A DNA stretch of 64,000 nt from VAZQ01 sp963841105 (GTDB lineage: Bacteria; Pseudomonadota; Alphaproteobacteria; Rhizobiales; Xanthobacteraceae): contig CAWJCB010000025.1 in the NCBI GenBank assembly GCA_963841105.1, forward strand, positions 62,001 to 126,000, given 5' to 3'. Each line of letters starts with the position of its first letter. Positions within the stretch are counted from its first letter, which is position 1. This document shows, piece after piece, positions 41,901 through 50,194 of this stretch. Made by a program: the position numbers and the translations under genes. Below the pieces are notes generated by a model. That model was not told where the DNA came from. It saw nothing but the letters and a program-made list of their open reading frames with translations, and ran no database searches.

Positions 41901-41940
41901 ATCCGGCTGGTGGAGCAGACGCGTGCTCGGCAGGCATTGA
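38926..41940 (+). CDS. rne: Ribonuclease E
   Basis: 1004 aa. Endoribonuclease that starts mRNA decay and matures rRNA and tRNA. The S1 domain begins near residue 36 (LRGNIYLAKVTRVEPSLQAA) but is interrupted by an acidic insert of roughly residues 98-285, as in other alphaproteobacterial RNase E. The catalytic DNase I-like part has Mg-binding Asp in VAIDVNSGRATREH and VIDFIDMDEKRNNRAVERR; the Zn-link is CPHCGGTGHV near residue 615. The C-terminal tail is unstructured, with Arg blocks (RKRRRRKRGRRGSE and RRRRRGRRGGRRNRRE) that bind RNA, alternating with acidic patches for degradosome partners. The frame is intact. Confidence 0.95.
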   Translation: MPNKMLIDATHPEETRVVVLRGQRVEEFDFESASRRQLRGNIYLAKVTRVEPSLQAAFVDYGGNRHGFLAFSEIHPDYYQIPVADRQALIAEEERAQRAADAEADHRVARGSRRSGLRRDEVRSEAVETDLDSEPQVPSASEAETALDSDRVPSVMAACSEQMAPQAEDAEGSQPEARAPQTEDHSNAAGAPETGGPASEIPIDLARLATSSAAEPMPGDHLEKPSRLEPTAAEQEIAEAVEVADRGNSTEHNDIVSTANITEVNGGEGEEELVESVGGADAMEEVPERMPRLRRQYKIQEVIKRRQVMLVQVVKEERGTKGAALTSYLSLAGRYSVLMPNTARGGGISRKITSAEDRRRLKEIAQELEVPEGMGVILRTAGASRTKTEVKRDFEYLLRMWETVRDLTLKSTAPKLVYEEGSLVKRAIRDLYNKDIDEILVAGDAAYEDAKEFMRMLMPSHAKNVKSYRDGLPIFTRYGIESQLDAMFTPVMQLRSGGYIVLNQAEALVAIDVNSGRATREHHIEDTALKTNLEAAEEIARQLRLRDLAGLIVIDFIDMDEKRNNRAVERRLKECLRHDRARIQVGHISHFGLLEMSRQRIRSSVLESSTEKCPHCGGTGHVRSVASVALQLLRALEEMLLKGATHNLVVRTRSEIALYLLNNKRAHLRALEERFRISIVVNADAGTGAQAFLIDRGEQVHSLEQARALAAEAADTAARDEEEEETLLDDAEGEAAEADAGEAFDSEEGELVDARSRDDDEDQSEDSREPAPEHGQDQTQGRKRRRRKRGRRGSEAREDGAPQHDPLTAASSAEVTAEAITENATDIVETEDAAEALSAESNGNEERRRRRRGRRGGRRNRRERETDADLTESEVLEPNLANSSARQHVALTAAPEPDSPGNVEERPELTSIPEPVVNKTVNEAPAAMPAEAAPSRTSTSEPVRRSTVREPALAGLRHQPAEVMDSSPPAPEVMEPVVSESTETGGADRPRRSGWWSRRVLGRH

Positions 41941-42011
41941 CCAGCCTTTTGGCTGATGCACCGCGCGGCGGGCATTTGCAGGTTGCCGCGACCGAGTGAC
42001 GGGATTGCTCG

Positions 42012-44072
42012 ATGAAGAGTGGCTGGCGCAATGACGAGGCGCAGTCGGCGATCGAGCGATATTCACGCCAGCAAGTGGGGCCGGATTCGCGCTTCGCGTC
42101 TACACGACGCGCTTGCTGGGACGAGAGCCCCGGCTGGTGTTGCATGGGGGCGGCAATACTTCAGTGAAGACAACTCTGGTTGATCTTCTCTGCGAACCGG
42201 TGGAAGCAATTTGCGTCAAAGGCTCGGGGGCGGACATGGCGGCGATCGAGCCGTCCGGACTGCCCGCTCTGCGCCTCAATCGCCTGCGCAAGCTGCGCAC
42301 GCGCAGCAATCTCAGCGACGAGGAGATGGTTCGGCTTGAGCGCGAAAATCTCCTCGATCCGATGGCGCCCACTCCATCGGTCGAGACTTTGCTGCATGCC
42401 TTTCTGCCGCACAAATATATCGACCACACTCATGCCAATGCCATCTTGAGCCTTGTTCGACCAGCCGAATGGCGCAGCCATCTGCACTGAGCTTTATAAT
42501 GGCTGCGTCGGTCTGGTCGAATACATCATGCCGGGTTTTGCTCTCGCGAAGCAGGCTGCGGATGTGTATGAGGCCAATCCGGCAGTCGAAGGGCTCGTCC
42601 TTCTTAAGCATGGCATTTTCACGTTCGGGGAGGGCGCGCGCGAATCCTACGAGCGTATGATCGCGCTGGTCACCCGCGCGGAGCAATACTTGCAGAAGGA
42701 TCGCAAGGCGGTTTTCCTGAGCACGCAATTGCCACAAGCGCTTGCCCCGATCGAGAAGATTGCGCCTATCCTGCGCGGAGTCTGCAGCCTCAAAGATGAC
42801 CGGAACGAAGGCGCCTGGCGCCGGTTGGTTCTGGACTTCCGCAGCGACGCTGCAGTCCTCAATTTCGTCAATGGCGCCGATGTCATGCGCTACAGCCAAG
42901 CTGGCATCGTCACGCCCGACCACACCATCCGCACAAAAAACTGGCCGCTCCTGCTTGAGGCGCCGCGCGAAGCGCATGAGTTACAATTCAAGCAGAGCGC
43001 CCGCGCCGCCGTCAACAGGTTCGTTGAAAACTATCAGCAATATTTCGCACGTCACAACGCGCGTGTCGGCTCCAGCAGGACAATGCTTGATCCGCAACCG
43101 CGGGTGGCGCTGGTTCCGGGATGGGGGCTGTTCGGACTGGGCCGATCAAAAAAGGAGGCCAGGATTGCCGCTGATCTTGCCGTCAGCGCCGCGATGACCA
43201 TCGCGGATGCTGAAGCAATCGGCCGCTTCCAATCCATCTCCGAAGCCGAGATGTTCGACATGGAGTACTGGTCGCTCGAGCAGGCCAAGCTCGGCAGCGC
43301 AAAGGAATTGCCGCTCGCAGGACAGATAGCGGTGATCACCGGCGCCGGCGGCACGATCGGGGCAGCGACCGCGAAAACCTTTGCCGCAGCCGGAGCGGAG
43401 GTGGCCTTGCTGGACGTGGATGCGTCGGCGGCGCAGAGAATTGCCAGCTCAATCGGCGGCGCCGCGCTCGGGCTTGAATGCGACGTGACCGACACCTCCT
43501 CGGTGAGCAATGCGCTCGATGAGGTGACACGCGCCTTTGGCGGCGTCGACATCGTGGTTTCCAATGCGGGCGGCGCCTGGCAGGGCAGAATCGGCGAGGT
43601 GGACGAGGCGACCCTGCGAAAAAGCTTCGAGTTGAACTTCTTTGCCCACCAGCGGGTCGCGCAAGCGGGCGTGCGCATCATGTTGGCCCAGGGTACCGGC
43701 GGCTGTTTGCTGTTCAACGTGTCCAAGCAGGCGGTCAGTCCGGGACCGGATTTTGGCCCTTACGGGATTCCGAAGGCAGCGACGCTCTTCCTGGCACGGC
43801 AATACGCTCTCGACCACGGCAGGCACGGCATCCGCGCCAACGCTGTCAACGCCGATCGCGTCCGCTCAGGACTGCTGACGCAAGATTTCATCGCCGAGCG
43901 ATCGAGAGCCCGCGGGATCAGCGCAACCGATTACCTCAGAGGCAATTTGCTCGGCCTGGAGGTGACCGCCGAAGACGTCGCGCAAGCGTTTCTGCACCAG
44001 GCTTTGGAGTTGAAGACCTCAGGCAACGTCACCACCGTCGATGGCGGCAACATCGCCGCCGCGCTGCGTTAG
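42012..44072 (+). CDS. Bifunctional class II aldolase/short-chain dehydrogenase (rhamnulose-phosphate-aldolase-like fusion), with two apparent frameshifts
   Basis: About 686 aa when repaired. N-terminal class II aldolase domain: LVLHGGGNTSVKTTL, ICVKGSGADMAAIEP, HAFLPHKYIDHTHANAIL (zinc histidines). C-terminal short-chain dehydrogenase: AVITGAGGTIGAATAKTF (nucleotide site), NVSKQAVSPG and YGIPKAA (YxxxK). The frame changes near 42084-42088, where ggattcgcgc lacks one T, and near 42455, where cttgttcgacc has one extra T. The repaired protein opens MKSGWRNDEAQSAIERYS. Members act on rhamnulose or lactaldehyde-type substrates in the nonphosphorylated or phosphorylated rhamnose pathway; the role here is not fixed and no other sugar genes are adjacent. 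Confidence 0.83.
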
Positions 44073-44150
44073 CGCCTCCCCCGCCTCGCACACGCGCTGC
44101 GTTCCTTCAGTCCGCCTCTCCAGCCGTCCGTCCTCACCAGCCGAGGGCAA

Positions 44151-45320
44151 TCAGGTGAGCCAATTCCGCAGCCGCTCAATCGCCTCCTGCATTTCTTCGC
44201 GCGAACCGGAATAGGACATGCGAATGAACCGCCTTCCATTGAGCGGATCAAAATCAACGCCGGGCGTGATCGCCACATGGGTCTGCGCAAGCATTTGCTT
44301 CGCGAATTCGTAGCTGTCGCTGCAAAATCGCGAAACGCCGGCGTAAAGATAGAAGGCGCCATCGACCGGAAGGATTTCCTCGAAGCCTATCCCTGGCAAG
44401 CTCGCAAGCAAGATGCGCCTGTTTTCCTCATACCCGTGCTTGATCGCTTCCATCTCCGCCCTGCCTTCAAAGGCGGCGAGAGCGGCAATCTGGGAGAGCG
44501 CTGGCGCTGAAATCGCAAGATTGCCCTGGAGCCGATCGATCGAGCGGACGAGATCAGGCGGCAGCACCATCCACCCAATGCGCCAGCCAGTCATGCAGAA
44601 GAACTTCGAGAACGAGTTGATGACGACAGCGCTGTCGGAAAGCTTCACGGCGGTCTCGGCCGCAAACGCATAGTCGAGCCCATGATAGATCTCGTCGGAG
44701 ATGAAACTGATCCCCTCGCCTTCCGCGGCGGCGATGAGATCGCGCAGCAACGAAGCCGATACCATTGTGCCGGTCGGATTTGCGGGGCTCGCGATGAGCA
44801 CGCCTTTGAGCGGAGCCTTACGGTGCTCCGCAATGAGCATCTCCGGGGTGATCGCCCATCGCGTGGCTTGGATGGTTTCGATCATCACCGGCACGCACCC
44901 CAATGCCCGCAATATGTGCCGGTAAGGCGGGTAACCCGGGAGCGCGACCGCGACCCGATCGCCGGTCTCGAACAAGGCTAGAAACGCCAGAATGAACGCA
45001 GCCGATGAGCCGGTCGTGACCACGACGCGTTGCGGGTCGATCTCCAGGCCGTAGCTTTCGCGGTAGTGCTGAGCAATACGTGCACGCAGCGGCGGCATCC
45101 CAAGCGTCTCGGTATAGCCAAGGCGGCCCGACAGCGCGGCGCGGGCCGCGGCAATGGCGGTGGTCGGCGCTGCTGCCGCGGGCTGACCAACCTCCATATG
45201 GATGACGTGTCCGCCCTGCGCTTCGATGCACGCAGCCGCAGCCATGACGTCCATGACCATGAACGAAGGAACATTGCTGCGCAGAGAAGGATTGATCAGC
45301 CGTCTGGCTTTATCCTGCAT
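44151..45320 (-). CDS. PLP-dependent aminotransferase, class I/II
   Basis: 389 aa. Cofactor lysine in NSFSKFFCMTGWRIGW (about residue 238), with SPANPTGTMV, FISDEIYHGLDY and the C-terminal arginine in FIRMSYSGSREE. The open end GHVIHMEVGQPAAAAP resembles the branch of aspartate-like aminotransferases. It transfers an amino group between an amino acid and a 2-oxo acid; substrate unknown. It converges with the aldolase/dehydrogenase gene and is divergent from the M48 protease. Confidence 0.9.
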   Translation of the reverse strand: MQDKARRLINPSLRSNVPSFMVMDVMAAAACIEAQGGHVIHMEVGQPAAAAPTTAIAAARAALSGRLGYTETLGMPPLRARIAQHYRESYGLEIDPQRVVVTTGSSAAFILAFLALFETGDRVAVALPGYPPYRHILRALGCVPVMIETIQATRWAITPEMLIAEHRKAPLKGVLIASPANPTGTMVSASLLRDLIAAAEGEGISFISDEIYHGLDYAFAAETAVKLSDSAVVINSFSKFFCMTGWRIGWMVLPPDLVRSIDRLQGNLAISAPALSQIAALAAFEGRAEMEAIKHGYEENRRILLASLPGIGFEEILPVDGAFYLYAGVSRFCSDSYEFAKQMLAQTHVAITPGVDFDPLNGRRFIRMSYSGSREEMQEAIERLRNWLT

Positions 45321-45499
45321 TCGCTCGCCTATGGCGGACTGCGTGCCCGCCCCGCTGTCGCCGTATTTTGCGGACTATTTCCGGTGATCGAAATCTCGCA
45401 ATGATGTGTGATCCTGTCACGCGGATACCTTCGCACCGAGCAGGAGGTCGGGAATGCCGCGAGCAGGAGATCGGGAATAATGCCTTCAATCCGGCGGAT

Positions 45500-46918
45500 A
45501 TGATCCAATCAGACACGCCTATCAGGACGCGAGCGCGTGCGCCAGCCAGGCGCACCATCGCGTTTGTGACTGCAAGTGCGCTCGTGGGCGCAAGCCTGCC
45601 CGCGCAGGCACAAAGAGGCCCGCCCATCATTCGCGACGCGGAAATCGAGCAATTGCTCAAGGAATATACTCAGCCGATCCTGCGGGTTGCGGGTCTTACG
45701 CAACAAAATATCAGTGTCGTCATCATTAATGACCGCTCCTTCAATGCTTTCGTCGCCGATGGCCGGCGCATCTTTGTCAATGGCGGGGCGCTGCTGGACG
45801 CCGAGACTCCTAATCAGATTATTGGCGTCCTCGCCCACGAGACCGGACACATAGCTGGTGGTCACCTGGCGCGTCTGCGTGAGCAACTTGCAGCAGCCTC
45901 GACTCAGTCGATCCTCGCCATGATCCTGGGTGTCGGCGCCATGCTGGCCGGCAGCCGCAGCGGCGGCGCCAATTCGGGATTGAGTCAAGGTGGCATGGCT
46001 GCCTTGTCCGGACCGAGCACCATGATCCAGAACTCCCTCTTCGCTTATCTGCGTGCGCAGGAAGACCAGGCGGATCGTGCAGGGGTCAAGTTTCTCACCG
46101 CGAGCGGGCAGTCGGCCAAGGGCATGTACGACACGTTCAAGCGGCTCGCCGATCAGATGCTCTATCAGACCGCATACATGAACCCGTACATGCAGTCGCA
46201 TCCGCTGCCGAGCGAACGCGTCGCGGCGCTTGAAGGACTTGCCAAGGCGAGCCCCTATTGGAATACGAGGGACTCACCTGCGCTGCAGGCCCGGCACGAT
46301 CTGATGCGGGCGAAGCTGTTCGGCTTTTTGGAGCGGCCGGAAGCGGTGGCGCGGCGTTACCCGCCCGGCGACAGCAGCCTTCCAGCGCGCTATGCGCGTG
46401 CGATTTCCGCGCTTCGCTTTGCCGAGTCGCGCGCGGCTCAGGCACAGATCGACGGGCTTATTCATTCCCAGCCACAAAACCCGTATTTCCACGAGCTCAA
46501 GGGCCAGCTTTTGCTGGAGGGAGGCAAGCCCGCTGAGGCGATCGCGCCGCTCCGGCAAGCCATCCAGCTCGCGCCCAACCCGGCGCTCATGCAAATCATG
46601 CTCGGGCAAGCCCTTGTGGCTTCGCACGATCGTGCGCACCTGGATGAAGCGGTTTCAATCCTGCAGGCCGCATTGATCCGGGAGCCGAAATCATCGGATG
46701 GATACGGCCAGCTCGCGATGGCGTACGGGCAGAAGAACGATCTTGCGCGTGCGGATTTGGCTTCGGCGCAGGCCGCTTTCATGCGCGGAGATATCAAGAC
46801 GGCGCGGGAGATTGCCGCCCGTGCCAAGACGAGGTTTCCGGTCGGCTCGCCCGGCTGGGTCAAAGCCGACGACATCGCCAGCTACAAGCCCTCGGAGAGC
46901 GCGTTGCAGCGGCACTGA
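45500..46918 (+). CDS. M48 family zinc metalloprotease with TPR-like tail (BepA/YfgC-like)
   Basis: 472 aa. Signal peptide TIAFVTASALVGASLPAQAQ, then an M48 domain with HExxH in LAHETGHIAGGHL (about residue 117) and the third ligand region AYLRAQEDQADRAGVKFL. The C-terminal 170 residues form TPR-like helical repeats (LIHSQPQNPYFHELKGQLL, GGKPAEAIAPLRQAI). BepA of E. coli acts as both chaperone and protease for LptD and other outer membrane proteins; this should play a similar periplasmic quality-control role. The ATG at 45500 starts the signal; 44 upstream codons are in frame but not typical. Confidence 0.88.
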   Translation: MIQSDTPIRTRARAPARRTIAFVTASALVGASLPAQAQRGPPIIRDAEIEQLLKEYTQPILRVAGLTQQNISVVIINDRSFNAFVADGRRIFVNGGALLDAETPNQIIGVLAHETGHIAGGHLARLREQLAAASTQSILAMILGVGAMLAGSRSGGANSGLSQGGMAALSGPSTMIQNSLFAYLRAQEDQADRAGVKFLTASGQSAKGMYDTFKRLADQMLYQTAYMNPYMQSHPLPSERVAALEGLAKASPYWNTRDSPALQARHDLMRAKLFGFLERPEAVARRYPPGDSSLPARYARAISALRFAESRAAQAQIDGLIHSQPQNPYFHELKGQLLLEGGKPAEAIAPLRQAIQLAPNPALMQIMLGQALVASHDRAHLDEAVSILQAALIREPKSSDGYGQLAMAYGQKNDLARADLASAQAAFMRGDIKTAREIAARAKTRFPVGSPGWVKADDIASYKPSESALQRH

Positions 46919-46935
46919 CAGAAGGATGAACTTCC

Positions 46936-47712
46936 ATGCAACGTAGATTTTGCAGCTTCTCCGCCGCGCTGTTCGCGCTCTTTCTGACATTGGGTCTTTC
47001 CAGCCAGGTGCGGGCGCAATCATTCAACGCCAATCAGCGCAGCGAGATCGAGGGTATCGTCAAGGAATACCTGTTGGCCCATCCCGAATTGCTGCAAGAC
47101 GTCATGGCGGAGCTTGAGAAACGGCAAACCGCCGCCGATACGGAGAAGCATCGCGCGGCAGTCCAGGAATACAGCGCAGCCATTTTCGCTTCTCCGCATC
47201 AGGTCACGCTCGGCAACCCGCAAGGCGACATCGCGCTGGTTGAGTTCTTCGACTACAATTGCGGGTACTGCAAGCGTGCAATGTCCGACATGCTCGAGCT
47301 GCTGAAGACCGACGCCAAGCTCAAATTCGTGCTGAAGGAATTTCCAGTGCTGGGAGAAGGTTCGGTGCAGGCGGCGCAAGTGGCAGCCGCGGTGCGGATG
47401 CAGGACAAGAGCGGCGGCAAGAAATATCTCGAATTCCATCAAAAGCTGCTCGGCGGACGCGGTCAGGCGGACAAGGCGCGAGCGCTCGCAGTCGCCAAGG
47501 AGGTGGGCTTCGACATCGCCCGAATCGAGAAGGACATGACGAGCGATGAGGTCAAGTCGCAACTCGAGGAAAGCTTCAAGCTCGCCGAGGCGCTGGGCCT
47601 GAATGGAACGCCGAGCTACGTGGTTGGCAGCGACGTATTGGTCGGGGCGGTGGGCCTGAACACGCTTAAGGAGAAGGTGAATACCGCCCGCTGCGGCAAG
47701 GCGGCGTGCTGA
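46936..47712 (+). CDS. DsbA family thiol:disulfide interchange protein
   Basis: 258 aa. Signal peptide SAALFALFLTLGLSSQVRAQ, an N-terminal helical linker (IVKEYLLAHPELLQDVMAEL, about 38-60), then a thioredoxin-fold domain with CxxC in FFDYNCGYCKRAMSD (about residue 111) and cis-proline in LNGTPSYVVG. The N-terminal helix resembles those that dimerise or trimerise in ScsC and DsbG-like proteins. A C-terminal pair of cysteines (RCGKAAC) is unusual. Starts 17 bp after the M48 gene and is probably cotranscribed: both act on periplasmic proteins. Confidence 0.88.
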   Translation: MQRRFCSFSAALFALFLTLGLSSQVRAQSFNANQRSEIEGIVKEYLLAHPELLQDVMAELEKRQTAADTEKHRAAVQEYSAAIFASPHQVTLGNPQGDIALVEFFDYNCGYCKRAMSDMLELLKTDAKLKFVLKEFPVLGEGSVQAAQVAAAVRMQDKSGGKKYLEFHQKLLGGRGQADKARALAVAKEVGFDIARIEKDMTSDEVKSQLEESFKLAEALGLNGTPSYVVGSDVLVGAVGLNTLKEKVNTARCGKAAC

Positions 47713-47819
47713 CGGGACAAATAAGCAAACAGGGCCGGGATGCTGTGCCGGTGAAAGCTTTCCCTTTCTTCGCGACATCCTTATAAGGCGGTATACCCTG
47801 GTCACGGCAGGGCCGTTCC

Positions 47820-48284
47820 ATGGCAAATACCGTCTACGTGCTCAACGGACCCAATCTCAATCTGCTAGGAAAGCGTGAGCCCGAGCATTACGGGCACGCT
47901 AGCCTCCAGGACGTCGAGAAGCTTTGCCGGGAAACAGCTAAGCGGCACCGGCTGGACATCGAATTCCGGCAGTCGAACCACGAGGGCGAGATCGTCGAAT
48001 CGGTGCATGAAGCTGGAGCGAAAAGGGCGGCGGGCATCATTATCAACGCGGGGGCCTATACCCACACCTCAGTCGCCTTGCGCGATGCCCTTGTGGGGGT
48101 CGGATTGCCTGTGATTGAGGTTCACATCAGCAACATCTTCGCGCGGGAGAGCTTTCGGCATCGCTCCCACATCGCTCCAGTTGCCAAAGCGAGCCTTTGC
48201 GGTTTCGGTACCGAGGGTTATGCGCTTGCTATTGACGGACTGGCCACCCTTCTGGCTGCTCAAAAACGAGAGCCGAAGCCATGA
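47820..48284 (+). CDS. aroQ: 3-dehydroquinate dehydratase, type II
   Basis: 154 aa. Catalyses the third step of the shikimate pathway. Typical blocks: VLNGPNLNLLGKREPEHYG, EFRQSNHEGEIVESVHEA, INAGAYTHTSVALRDAL, EVHISNIFARESFRHRS and the C-terminal YALAIDGLATLL. The catalytic Tyr is in the YG of the first block and the His in VHISN. Its TGA overlaps the accB ATG. Upstream lies 107 bp of likely promoter sequence. Confidence 0.96.
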   Translation: MANTVYVLNGPNLNLLGKREPEHYGHASLQDVEKLCRETAKRHRLDIEFRQSNHEGEIVESVHEAGAKRAAGIIINAGAYTHTSVALRDALVGVGLPVIEVHISNIFARESFRHRSHIAPVAKASLCGFGTEGYALAIDGLATLLAAQKREPKP

Positions 48285-48766
48285 GCGGTGAGCGCAAGAC
48301 GAAAGATGCCAGCAGACTCAAGTCTGCCATCGATCACGATCTCATTCGCGGACTCGCTGAGCTTCTTGATGAGACCGGCCTTACCGAGATCGAGTTCGAG
48401 ACCGATGGACAGCGCGTTCGTGTCGCCCGGCAAACGCATGCGGTCACTCCTTCCGCGCATGCACGTGCCGCATTGCTCGAAGCGCCACCCGTTCACGCGA
48501 TCGAAGGCGGCCCGGTCGATCCCGCAAAGCATCCCGGGGTTATCACCTCGCCGATGGTAGGCACGGCCTACCTCGGGGCCGAACCCGGAGCTCGCCCATT
48601 CGTCGAGGTCGGCGGCCGCGTGCGCATCGGCGATACACTCCTTATCGTCGAAGCCATGAAAACGATGAACCAGATTCCTGCTCCGCGTGCGGGAACTGTG
48701 ATCCAGGTTCTGATCGAGGATGGTCAGCCGGTCGAATTCGGCGAACCGCTCATGATCATCGAGTAA
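48281..48766 (+). CDS. accB: Biotin carboxyl carrier protein of acetyl-CoA carboxylase
   Basis: 161 aa. The C-terminal biotinyl domain has the biotinylated lysine in IVEAMKTMNQIPA (about residue 126), with ITSPMVGTAYLGAEPGARPF before it; the N-terminal 70 residues form a helical segment and Ala/Pro linker. It carries carboxybiotin between AccC and AccAD in the first step of fatty acid synthesis. Coupled to aroQ by ATGA and followed 40 bp later by accC, the usual order. Confidence 0.96.
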   Translation: MSGERKTKDASRLKSAIDHDLIRGLAELLDETGLTEIEFETDGQRVRVARQTHAVTPSAHARAALLEAPPVHAIEGGPVDPAKHPGVITSPMVGTAYLGAEPGARPFVEVGGRVRIGDTLLIVEAMKTMNQIPAPRAGTVIQVLIEDGQPVEFGEPLMIIE

Positions 48767-48806
48767 CCTCCTGGGATCAGGCCCCGTTGCCGGGACGCAC
48801 GCCGCA

Positions 48807-50160
48807 ATGTTCGACAAAATCCTGATTGCAAACCGCGGCGAGATAGCGCTTCGCGTGCTGCGGGCCTGCAAAGAGCTGGGTATTCCAACGGTCGCCGTGC
48901 ACTCCACGGCGGACGAAGACGCTATGCACGTGCGGCTGGCCGACGAAAGCGTGTGCATCGGCCCGCCGGCGGCCCGCCTAAGCTACCTCAACATTCCGGC
49001 ACTGCTCGCCGCGTGCGAGATTACCGGCGCCGATGCCGTGCATCCGGGCTACGGCTTTTTGTCAGAGAACGCGCGCTTTGCGGAAATCCTACAGGAGCAC
49101 AACATCCAGTTCATCGGGCCGAAGCCCGCGCACATCCGTCTCATGGGGGACAAGATCGAGGCCAAGCGCACCGCCAGCCGCCTCGGCATTCCCGTCGTGC
49201 CCGGCTCTGATGGTCCGCTCACATCCGACGATGACGCCATGTCGGTGGCGCAGTCAGTCGGATTTCCGGTTCTCGTCAAGGCGGCTGCGGGGGGCGGCGG
49301 CCGCGGCATGAAAGTCGCGCACAGGCCCGAGGAGCTGGCAACCACGCTTTCGCTGGCCCGGGCCGAATCCAAGGCGGCGTTCGGCGAGGATGCCGTTTAC
49401 ATCGAAAAGTTTTTGGCACGGCCGCGTCACATCGAGATCCAGGTGCTGGGAGATGGCCGGGGCCGCGCCATCCATCTTGGCGAGCGCGATTGCTCGCTGC
49501 AACGCCGGTACCAGAAGATCTGGGAGGAAGGTCCCTCGCCTGCACTCAACGAAACGGCTCGCGGCTCGATTGGCGAGACCGCTGCAACGGCGATGCGGGA
49601 GCTGAAATATCTCGGCGTTGGCACGGTCGAGTTCCTCTACGAGGAGGGACAATTCTATTTCATAGAAATGAACACACGCATTCAAGTCGAGCATCCGGTG
49701 ACTGAGATGATCACCGACATCGATCTGGTGCTCGAGCAGAATTCGCGTAGCCGCCGGCGGCGACCTGGAGCTTTCCCAAAAGGACGTAACGTTCCACGGC
49801 CATGCCATCGAATGTCGCATCAATGCGGAAAATCCGGTGTCATTCCGCGCCTCGCCTGGCAAGATCGTGCACTATCACCCTCCCGGCGGATTGGGCGTGC
49901 GCGTCGATTCCGCCGTCTACCATGGCTACACCATCCCACCTTTCTACGATTCACTTGTCGGCAAGCTCATCGTGCATGGCAAGACTCGGGGTGAATGCCT
50001 GATGCGGCTCAAACGCGCTCTCGACGAATTTGTCGTCAACGGGGTGGAAACGACGTTGCCCCTGTTCCGCGCTCTGGTGCGCGAGAAGGAAATCATCGAC
50101 GGTGACTACCACATCCGATGGCTGGAAGAATTTTTGGGCCGCGGCAGCGGCATCGCCTGA
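48807..50160 (+). CDS. accC: Acetyl-CoA carboxylase, biotin carboxylase subunit, interrupted by an apparent 1-base insertion
   Basis: About 450 aa when repaired. It uses ATP and bicarbonate to carboxylate biotin on AccB. The N-terminal frame is normal: ILIANRGEIALRVLRACKE, VHPGYGFLSENARFA, KAAAGGGGRGMKVAHRPEE, and EMNTRIQVEHPVTEMITDID. The frame changes at about 49740 (cagaattcgc); removing one base gives EQIRVAAGGDLELSQKDV and continues GHAIECRINAEN, then PGGLGVRVDSAVY and PPFYDSLVGKLIVHG to 50160. Loss of AccC would be lethal, so this is most likely a sequence error. Operon: aroQ-accB-accC. Confidence 0.94.
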
Positions 50161-50194
50161 GCCATTGGCAAGCAGGCGGACGCCACCTGTTAAC

